Origin: Deltaproteobacteria bacterium
Lineage (GTDB): Bacteria; Myxococcota_A; UBA9160; SZUA-336
Length of the DNA: 64,000 bases
Reading direction: 5' to 3'
Assembly (NCBI GenBank): GCA_016875225.1
Contig: VGRW01000012.1
Coordinates: 1-64,000, forward strand
Positions 55,144 through 61,544 of the stretch are shown here, piece by piece. The position numbers and the translations under genes were made by a program. How positions within the stretch are numbered: the first letter of the stretch is position 1; the number at the start of each line of letters is the position of its first letter. A model generated the notes under the pieces. The model worked only from the letters and a program-made list of their open reading frames with translations. It was not told the DNA's origin and searched no databases.

Positions 55144-57294
55144 ATGACGACGAGCTCGCGTTTCTGGACCCTGTCCGCGCTGCTCCTCTCGGCGCTCGCC
55201 TGTGGCGAGCGCGCGGAGCAGAAGCCGCCCGCGGCGGAAGCGCCCGCGGCCGAGCCGGCGCCCGCAGCCGAGCCGAAGGCGGGGCGCGTCGATGCCGCGC
55301 GCGTCGCGCGGGCGGATCAGGACGCGGGCCAGTGGCTGGTTCACGGCCGTACGCACGGCGAGCAGAGATTCAGCCCGCTCGCGGCGATCGATCGCGGGAA
55401 CGTGAGCTCGCTCGGGCTCGCGTGGTCGTTCGACCTGGGCTCGACGCGCGGCGTGGAGGCGACCCCGATCGTCGTCGACGGCGTGATGTACGTGACCGCG
55501 TCGTGGAGCGTGGTGTTCGCGCTCGATGCCGCCACCGGAAAGGAGATCTGGAAGTACGACCCGAAGGTCCCCGGCGAGTGGGCGCGACACGCCTGCTGCG
55601 ACGTGGTGAATCGCGGCGTCGCGGTCTGGGAGGGCTCGGTCTTCGTCGGGACGCTCGACGGCCGGCTCGTCTCGCTCGACGCGGCGACCGGCGCGGTGAA
55701 CTGGGAGGTGCTGACGATCGATCCGAAGCGACCCTACACGGTCACCGGCGCGCCGCGCGTGCTGAAGGGAAAGGTCGTGATCGGCAACGGCGGCGCGGAG
55801 CTCGGCGTGCGCGGCTACGTGACCGCGTACGACGCGAAGACCGGCGCGCAGGTCTGGCGCTTCTACACAGTCCCAGGCGATCCCTCGCAGCCCTTCGAGC
55901 ACCCCGAGATGGAGGTCGCGGCGAAGACGTGGAGCGGGGAGTGGTGGAAGGTCGGCGGCGGCGGGACCGCGTGGGATTCGATGGCCTTCGATCCAGAGCT
56001 CGACCTGCTCTACGTCGGCACGGGAAACGGCTCGCCGTGGAGCCGGATCGCGCGCAGCCCGGGCGGCGGAGACAACCTGTACCTCTGCTCGATCCTCGCG
56101 CTTCGCGCGGACACGGGCGAGCTCGTCTGGCACTACCAGACCACGCCGGGCGACAACTGGGACTACACGTCGGTGCAGCCGATCATCCTCGCCGAGCTCG
56201 AGATCGGCGGCGCGACCCGCAAGGTGCTGATGCAGGCGCCGAAGAACGGCTTCTTCTACGTGCTCGACCGAGCGACCGGCGAGCTGATCTCGGCGGAGCC
56301 GTACGTCGCGGTCACCTGGGCGACGGGCGTCGACCCGGCGACGGGCCGGCCGATCGAGACCGAGCAGAGCTCGTACCTGGAGAAGGCGAAGCTGATGCTT
56401 CCCGGGCCGCAGGGCGGTCACAACTGGCAGCCGATGGCGTTCAGCCCGAAGACGGGGCTGGTGTATCTGCCCGCGCACGACACGCCGTTCTGGTACGCGA
56501 ACGAGGGCGTGTTCAAGGTCCGCCCGGGCACCTGGAATCTCGGGCTCGACATGGACGTGGTCGTCGAGCGGACCGAGACCGACACGCCGGTCGCGAAGGG
56601 TCAGCTGATCGGCTGGGACCCGGTCGCGAGGCAGGCGCGCTGGCGCGTCGAGCACGAGGGGCACTGGAACGGAGGCACGCTCGCGACGGCGGGTGGCCTG
56701 GTCTTCCACGGCCTCGGCAACGGGGTGTTCCGCGCCTACCACGACGAGACCGGCGAGGTGCTCTGGGAGGTCCGCTCGCAGACGGGGATCATCGCAGCGC
56801 CGATCTCGTACGCGCTCGGCGACGAGCAGTACGTCGCGGTCGCGACCGGCTGGGGCGGCGGCTCGATCGCGGGCGGACTGAACGAGACCACCGCGATCGC
56901 GAATCACCACAACGTGGGCCGCGTGCTGGTGTGGAAGCTCGGCGCGGCGAACCCCATGCCGACCAACCCGCCGCGCGACCGCACGATTCCGCCGCCGCCG
57001 GTGCTCGAGGCGTCGGCCGAGCAGGTCGCGGCCGGCAAGAGCGTCTACGACTACAACTGCCTCTGGTGCCACGGCTTCTCCGCGGCGTCGAGCTTCCTGG
57101 TTCCCGATCTGCGCATGATGAGCGCCGAGCGGCACGCGGCGTTCGAGGACATCGTGCTGCGCGGCGCGCTGCGCGGGACCGGCATGCCGTCGTTCGAGGG
57201 CATGCTGACCCCCGAGGAGGTCGCGAGCGTCCGCGCCTACGTCGTCGGCGAGGCGCGCAAGGCCTACGAGAAGCAGCAGGCGCCGAAGAACTGA
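55144..57294 (+). CDS. PQQ-dependent quinohaemoprotein alcohol dehydrogenase
   Basis: A 716-residue type II alcohol dehydrogenase: an eight-bladed PQQ propeller (~45-600) plus a C-terminal cytochrome c domain with C639-L-W-C642-H643. The vicinal disulfide C151-C152 (HACCDVV) that packs on PQQ, the Glu of GGAELGVRG, the Asn of GTGNGSPW and the catalytic Asp of GDNWDYTS are all visible. The residue two after that Asp is Thr, not the extra Asp of lanthanide enzymes, so Ca2+ is the expected metal. The signal ends SALAC, possibly a lipoprotein. ATG 55144 sits 6 nt after GGAGG (55133-55137); GTG 55138 is an alternative. It oxidises primary alcohols in the periplasm. Confidence 0.95.
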   Translation: MTTSSRFWTLSALLLSALACGERAEQKPPAAEAPAAEPAPAAEPKAGRVDAARVARADQDAGQWLVHGRTHGEQRFSPLAAIDRGNVSSLGLAWSFDLGSTRGVEATPIVVDGVMYVTASWSVVFALDAATGKEIWKYDPKVPGEWARHACCDVVNRGVAVWEGSVFVGTLDGRLVSLDAATGAVNWEVLTIDPKRPYTVTGAPRVLKGKVVIGNGGAELGVRGYVTAYDAKTGAQVWRFYTVPGDPSQPFEHPEMEVAAKTWSGEWWKVGGGGTAWDSMAFDPELDLLYVGTGNGSPWSRIARSPGGGDNLYLCSILALRADTGELVWHYQTTPGDNWDYTSVQPIILAELEIGGATRKVLMQAPKNGFFYVLDRATGELISAEPYVAVTWATGVDPATGRPIETEQSSYLEKAKLMLPGPQGGHNWQPMAFSPKTGLVYLPAHDTPFWYANEGVFKVRPGTWNLGLDMDVVVERTETDTPVAKGQLIGWDPVARQARWRVEHEGHWNGGTLATAGGLVFHGLGNGVFRAYHDETGEVLWEVRSQTGIIAAPISYALGDEQYVAVATGWGGGSIAGGLNETTAIANHHNVGRVLVWKLGAANPMPTNPPRDRTIPPPPVLEASAEQVAAGKSVYDYNCLWCHGFSAASSFLVPDLRMMSAERHAAFEDIVLRGALRGTGMPSFEGMLTPEEVASVRAYVVGEARKAYEKQQAPKN

Positions 57295-57320
57295 GTCGCC
57301 CCGCCGGGACGCCGAGCCGG

Positions 57321-58595
57321 CTAGCCCTCCTCGACCACGCCCTTGGGCGCGCGCTGGCTCATGAAGCCGAACATGTAACCGGCCACGCGGCGCATCTGGA
57401 TCTCTTCCGCACCCTCGGTGATGCGGTAGCGGCGGTGGTGCCGGTAGATGTGCTCGAACGGCTTGTGGCGCGAGTAGCCCATTCCGCCGTGCACCTGCAT
57501 CGCGCGGTCGGCGGCCTCGCAGCAGAGCCGGTTCGACCAGTAGTTGCACATCGAGACCTTGTCCGAGACCGAGAAGTTCCCGTAGGTGTCCATGCCCCAG
57601 GCGGTCTTGTGGATCAGCGCGCGCAGCATCTCGCACTGCGTCTGCAGCTCGACGAGCGGGAACTGGATGCCCTGATTGCTCGCGAGCGGCTTGCCGAAGG
57701 GCTTACGCACCTTTGCGTAGGCGACCGATTCGTCGATGCAGAACTGCGCCGCGCCGAGGCTCGCGGCGGCCTGGCGGATCCGGTTCTCGTTGAAGAAGTG
57801 CTGCACGACCTGCAGGCCCCGGCCCTCGCCGCCGAAGACCGCTTCGTCCGGCACCCAGACGTTGGTGAGCGACACGTGCGCGTGGTCGCTCGGCATGTTG
57901 AACGTCCACAGGAACTGCTCGACCTTGAAGCCCGGCGAGCTGGTCGGCACCAGCAGCGCGGTGATGCCGTTCGCGTCGCCCGCCTTGCCGGCGGTGCGCG
58001 CGAAGATCAGGTCGAACGGCGCGCGGTGGATGCCGGTGTTCCAGGTCTTCTCGCCGTTGATGCGCCAGCCGTTCCCGTCGCGGACCGCGGTCGTCTCCAT
58101 GTGGGTCGCGTCGGAGCCGTGGTTGGGCTCGGTGATGCCGAACGCGAAGCCCGTGGTGCCGTTCAGCAGGCCCTCGACGAACTGCGCCTTCTGCGACTCG
58201 GTGCCGTAGGCGAGCATCAGCAGCACGCCGACGTTGTTCGCCACGATCGAGTGCTCGTTCTGCAGGTCGTTGTGCAGGCCGAGACCGCGCGCCGAGAGGT
58301 GCTCGCGGATGATCGCCATGCCCAGGTTCGTGCCGTCCTTCCCGCCGTACTGCTTGGGCAGCGCGTAGCGGTAGTGCCCGGCCTTGTCGGCGATCCGGCG
58401 CGCCTCGCGCAGCAGCTCCTCCCAGTCGTCGGTCGGCAGCCCGCCGTTCGCCCAGTCCGTGCGCGAGTCCTCGCGGCGGTGGTCGAAGAAGCGGATGTTG
58501 TCGTCGCGCTGCTCGAGCGGCTTGATCTCGCGCTCGATGAACTCGTCGAGCTCGACGAGGTAGGCAGCGAGGTCGCGCGGGATGTCGAAGTCCAT
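57321..58595 (-). CDS. Acyl-CoA dehydrogenase family protein
   Basis: A 424-residue flavoprotein of the ACAD fold: an N-terminal helical domain, then a middle beta domain with FAFGITEPNHGSDATHMETTA (near 150) and INGEKTWNTGIHRAPFD near 178. The C-terminal helices include RKPFGKPLASNQGIQFPLVELQ, DRAMQVHGGMGYSRHKPFEHIYR and ITEGAEEIQMRRVAG. Like ACAD10/11-type enzymes it may act on branched or hydroxylated acyl-CoAs. It is the likely partner pathway for the APH-type kinases elsewhere in the window. A ribosome-binding site (AAGGAAGA) precedes ATG 58595. Its 3' end is 26 bp from the convergent alcohol dehydrogenase gene. Confidence 0.93.
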   Translation of the reverse strand: MDFDIPRDLAAYLVELDEFIEREIKPLEQRDDNIRFFDHRREDSRTDWANGGLPTDDWEELLREARRIADKAGHYRYALPKQYGGKDGTNLGMAIIREHLSARGLGLHNDLQNEHSIVANNVGVLLMLAYGTESQKAQFVEGLLNGTTGFAFGITEPNHGSDATHMETTAVRDGNGWRINGEKTWNTGIHRAPFDLIFARTAGKAGDANGITALLVPTSSPGFKVEQFLWTFNMPSDHAHVSLTNVWVPDEAVFGGEGRGLQVVQHFFNENRIRQAAASLGAAQFCIDESVAYAKVRKPFGKPLASNQGIQFPLVELQTQCEMLRALIHKTAWGMDTYGNFSVSDKVSMCNYWSNRLCCEAADRAMQVHGGMGYSRHKPFEHIYRHHRRYRITEGAEEIQMRRVAGYMFGFMSQRAPKGVVEEG

Positions 58596-58703
58596 CGGGT
58601 TCTTCCTTCGCAGGTGGTGCGCGCCATCCTACCGCGCCGGCAAATCCGCGCGCAGCGCGGGGCGGTCGGGACGGGGCGGCGCCGTTCGCGCTAGGCTGCG
58701 TGC

Positions 58704-59576
58704 ATGTCGGGAATCAGCCAGCGAACCTTCGTCAGCTACATCGATCGCACGCGCGAGTACTACGGCGCGCAGGGCTACGAGAAGCCGTATGCGTGGGCGC
58801 GGCACGTCGAGGCGCCGTTCGCGCCGCTGTCGCGGGGCCTCGCGCAGGCCTGCGTCGCGCTGGTGACGACGGCGAGCCCGTGGCGGGACGAGAAGCCGGT
58901 CGACGGCGTGCTTCGCGGCGACAAGCAGGTCTGGTCGGGGCCGACCGACGCGCCGCCCGAGCGCCTGTTCACCGACGATCTCGCCTGGGACAAGGAGGCG
59001 ACCCACACGCGCGACGTCGAGAGCTTCCTGCCGATCCGGCGCCTGCAGGAGCTCGCCGTCGCGGGCCGGATCGGCCGCGTCGCGAAGCGATTCCACGGCG
59101 TGCCCACCGACTACTCGCAGCGACGGACGATCGAGCAGGACGCGCCCCAGATCCTCGCGCGCTGCCGCGAGGACGGAGTGGACGTCGCGCTTCTCGTCCC
59201 TCTCTGACCCGTCTGCCACCAGACCGTGAGTCTGGTCAGCCGGCACCTCGAGGCGAATGGCATCGCGACCGTGGTGGTCGGCTCTGCGCGCGACATCGTC
59301 GAGGAATGCGGTGTGGCGCGCTTCCTGTTCAGCGACTTCCCGCTGGGCAACCCCTGCGGGCGGCCGTACGACGTGGAGATGCAGCGCGCGATCGTGGGAA
59401 TGGCGCTCGATCTGGTCGAGAGCGCGCGCGTTCCGCGCACCACCGTGCAGACGCCGTTTCGCTGGAGCGAAGACGAGAGCTGGCGGCAGAACTATGCGCG
59501 CGTGGATCCCGAGCGCATCGAGGCGCTGCGCCGCGCGGGCGAGCGGCGCCGAGCGCAGCAGCAGGAGGCGAAGTGA
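58704..59576 (+). CDS. GrdB-like selenoprotein (glycine/sarcosine/betaine reductase B family), Sec at TGA 59205
   Basis: One 290-residue protein if TGA 59205-59207 is read as selenocysteine (U168). The N-terminal part (58704-59204) ends DVALLVPL. The same frame continues PVCHQTVSLVSRHLE… to 59576, giving the motif U168-P-V-C171, as in the GrdB-like family, where Cys homologues read C-P-V-C. Conserved family blocks lie on both sides: RLFTDDLAWDKEATHTRDVESF before and GSARDIVEECGVARFLFSDFPLGNPCG after. A SECIS-like hairpin follows the TGA. The enzyme's substrate is unknown; relatives are redox proteins. It is divergent from the acyl-CoA dehydrogenase and its stop overlaps the next gene (GTGA). 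Confidence 0.88.
59219..59235 (+). promoter_or_regulatory. SECIS-like hairpin for UGA recoding
   Basis: CCAGAC (59219-59224), loop CGTGA, GTCTGG (59230-59235) form a perfect 6-bp stem, extendable by one A-T pair. It starts 11 nt after the TGA and is 17 nt long, the spacing and size I recall for the minimal SelB-binding hairpin of E. coli fdhF. The loop contains GU, as bacterial SECIS loops do. It is part of the coding sequence. Confidence 0.75.
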
Positions 59577-59956
59577 GCGAGCAGAGCGACGCGATCGCCG
59601 CAGCGCAGAAGTGCCTGGACGAGTTCATGGCCGCGTTCAACGCGCGCGACGTCCGCAGCTTCGAGAAGACGTTCAACTTCCCGAGCGTGCGGCTGGCGTC
59701 GAACACGCTCACGATCATCGAGCCCGGGTATCACAAGCCCGAGATGTTCGGAACCGGGGCACTCGCCGACTGGCATCACTCGGCCTGGCAGCGCCGCGAC
59801 GTGATCCACGCCGGCGCCGACAAGGTCCACATCGACACCCGCTTCACGCGCTACCGCGCGGACGGCAGCGTGATCGGGAGCTTCGACTCGATCTACGTCG
59901 TCACCTGCGAGAGCGGGCACTGGGGGATCAAGGCGCGTTCGAGCTTCGCGCCCTGA
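59573..59956 (+). CDS. NTF2-like (SnoaL-type) small protein
   Basis: A 127-residue alpha+beta barrel protein typical of the NTF2-like superfamily: the helix AAAQKCLDEFMAAFNARDVRSFEKTF, then strands ending DSIYVVTCESGHWGIKARSSFAP. It starts at GTG 59573 with AGGAGG 5 nt upstream and overlaps the selenoprotein stop, so the two are coupled. Family members are enzymes or ligand-binding subunits; no catalytic residue can be assigned. It may assist or follow the selenoprotein reaction. Confidence 0.85.
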   Translation: MSEQSDAIAAAQKCLDEFMAAFNARDVRSFEKTFNFPSVRLASNTLTIIEPGYHKPEMFGTGALADWHHSAWQRRDVIHAGADKVHIDTRFTRYRADGSVIGSFDSIYVVTCESGHWGIKARSSFAP

Positions 59957-59970
59957 CGTCGGGCACCCGC

Positions 59971-60645
59971 TCATCCGGGTGCGGCCGCGGCGGGATGGAA
60001 GAAGAGCGCGGTCCAGAGCCAGGCGATCGTCTCGCTGAGCACCTCCTTCGTTCCGGCGCTCGTCCGCCACCACGTCTCGGGATCGTAGGCGCTCGGTCGC
60101 GAGGTCAGGATCCCGACGCGGACGCTCGGGCCGAGCGCCAGGCGATGGAGCGCTCGCGAGCGCCGCCCGTGCACGCCGGACGAGAACACGTCGATCGCAG
60201 AAACGGCGACACCCGAGCGCGTCGCCCACTCGCGAACCATCCGCGCGTTCTGGAACGAGCGATCCTGCGCTGTCGCGGGAGCGGGGACCGCGATCACTTC
60301 GTCCGCCGGCCATCCGCGAAGCACGAGGTAGTTCCGCGCCCGCTCGGCGTAGCTCGCGGCCGCGTCGAAGCGATCGAACTCGTGCGCGATCGGGCCACCG
60401 GTGGTCAGGACGAGCGGGTACCCGCCGTTTCGGCAGGCGGCGAGCGCCTGATCGAGCTCGTCCAAGGGCAGCCAGCCCTCGACGACCAGCAGACGGGCGC
60501 CGATCGGCTGGTTCGGCGCGAGAAAGCCGTGGATCCGAGCTCCCCAGCAGAGCAGCGAAGCGGCGCCCGCAAAAAGGATGGCGAGCCCACCCCAGACGGT
60601 CGGAACCCAAACCTGCTTCCGCCTGAACAGGACCGGCGACCTCAT
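59971..60645 (-). CDS. DUF218/YdcF-family protein
   Basis: A 224-residue membrane-anchored protein with one N-terminal helix (WGGLAILFAGAASLLCWGA) and a DUF218 domain. Seen are LLVVEGWLPLDELDQAL, TTGGPI near residue 81, ARNYLVLRGWPADEV near 104, and a Ser-Ser-Gly-His/Arg-rich segment VFSSGVHGRRSRALHRL near 152. YdcF/ElyC-like proteins act in envelope or polysaccharide processes, largely unknown. It is convergent with the NTF2-like gene (14 bp apart). Confidence 0.85.
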   Translation of the reverse strand: MRSPVLFRRKQVWVPTVWGGLAILFAGAASLLCWGARIHGFLAPNQPIGARLLVVEGWLPLDELDQALAACRNGGYPLVLTTGGPIAHEFDRFDAAASYAERARNYLVLRGWPADEVIAVPAPATAQDRSFQNARMVREWATRSGVAVSAIDVFSSGVHGRRSRALHRLALGPSVRVGILTSRPSAYDPETWWRTSAGTKEVLSETIAWLWTALFFHPAAAAPG

Positions 60646-60771
60646 CGAGCGAGCAAGCTTACCGGCCGGGACGAGGCACCGGCAGGGAGCGGGCCGAAGT
60701 GCCAGGGGCCGCAGCGTTCCGGCCCAGTGTCCCCGATCGCGCTGCGAGCGGCCTTCAGCTGGTCTTCAGGA

Positions 60772-60803
60772 CGTATGAGTGCCAATATGACGCCGCTCAT
60801 ACG
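60772..60803. promoter_or_regulatory. Perfect 8-bp inverted repeat upstream of the LuxR-type gene
   Basis: CGTATGAG (60772-60779) and CTCATACG (60796-60803) are perfect inverted halves with a 16-bp spacer, ending 35 bp before ATG 60839. The half-sites are 24 bp centre to centre. The position suits an autoregulatory operator or promoter-proximal site. The rest of 60646-60838 shows GTATACCGT at 60820-60828, echoed in the leader of the next gene. Confidence 0.5.
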
Positions 60804-60838
60804 CCGCGCTTAGACGCAGGTATACCGTTCGTTTGCCA

Positions 60839-61363
60839 ATGAAGACGAACTCTGGAATGAACGACGTCCCAGCCGTAGTCGTGGCCCGACTCGATGGCCG
60901 CGTCGTCAGCCAGAACGCAGCGGCCCGCACCTTGATGGGAGATGCCAAGGGGCGGGACTGCTGGCACGTCGTCGGTGACCTGGAGGGAGCCGAGGGGCTG
61001 CCGTGCCGCACCGGCTGCGTCCGTGAGCTGCTCGCGAGCGGAATGGACCGCGCCAGGCACTCGCGCGTCTCGCTCGACGGTCGTCGGCATTCGCTGACCT
61101 GCGTGCCGCTCGAGGACGCGGTCATCTGCTCGCTGAGCTCGCCATCTGCCGACCGGCCGGAGGCATGGGAGCTGATCACGGCTCGCGAGCGCGAAGTTCT
61201 GTGCGCCCTCTCCGAAGGCAAGACCGATCGCGCGATCGCGGCGGATCTGGGCTTGCGGGCCTCGACGGTGCGAACCCATGTGGAGCACATGCGGACCAAG
61301 CTCGGCGTGACCACGCGAGCCGCGTTGGTCGCCCGCGGGTTCGAGCTCGGGTTCTTGTCATGA
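60839..61363 (+). CDS. LuxR-type transcription regulator with Cys-containing PAS-like sensor
   Basis: A 174-residue protein. Residues ~8-95 are PAS-like (VVARLDGRVVSQNAAARTLMG). They hold the pattern G-R-D-C41-W…G-L-P-C56-R-T-G-C60, a three-Cys signature seen in some PAS sensors and possibly able to bind Fe-S, haem or NO. Residues ~112-174 are a LuxR/NarL helix-turn-helix (TAREREVLCALSEGKTDRAI, then ASTVRTHVEHMRTKLGV). No receiver domain is present. ATG 60839 was chosen; a TTG two codons earlier and ATG 60857 are alternatives. It lies 181 bp upstream of the NO dismutase-like gene on the same strand and is the natural candidate to control it. Confidence 0.85.
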   Translation: MKTNSGMNDVPAVVVARLDGRVVSQNAAARTLMGDAKGRDCWHVVGDLEGAEGLPCRTGCVRELLASGMDRARHSRVSLDGRRHSLTCVPLEDAVICSLSSPSADRPEAWELITAREREVLCALSEGKTDRAIAADLGLRASTVRTHVEHMRTKLGVTTRAALVARGFELGFLS

Positions 61364-61472
61364 TGGCGCGGGGCGGCCGGTCGAGCTCTCGTCAGGAGAG
61401 AGAATTTGCAGATCGGTCAAACGACGGATGCGCCGCTCGCCGCAGGCTGTCTAGCATCTCGTCGGGTGTGTT

Positions 61473-61486
61473 TTCATGTAATTCAA
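61473..61486. promoter_or_regulatory. Candidate CRP/FNR (NnrR/DNR)-type site before the NO dismutase-like gene
   Basis: TTCAT-GTAA-TTCAA matches TTGAT-N4-ATCAA at 8 of 10 defined positions, in an AT-rich patch (61471-61488) that stands out in this GC-rich DNA. Its centre is 66 bp before ATG 61545, so activation from about -41.5 is possible with a transcript start near 61521. The rest of 61364-61544 holds GTGTACCGT (61501-61509) and the ribosome-binding site GGGGGAG (61532-61538). Confidence 0.45.
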
Positions 61487-61544
61487 AACCAAGCCGGAAC
61501 GTGTACCGTCTTGGGTCGTCGCCAATAGACCGGGGGAGCCGAAA

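Noticed and set aside
55144-57294. Lanthanide-dependent XoxF/ExaF-type methanol dehydrogenase
   Set aside because: The extra Asp two residues after the catalytic Asp is Thr, and a fused cytochrome c domain is present, which fits a Ca2+ type II alcohol dehydrogenase.
58704-59576. Two separate genes or a pseudogene broken by a stop
   Set aside because: The TGA is in frame, sits at the redox Cys/Sec position of the family, and is followed by a correctly placed hairpin. Both halves are conserved and undamaged.
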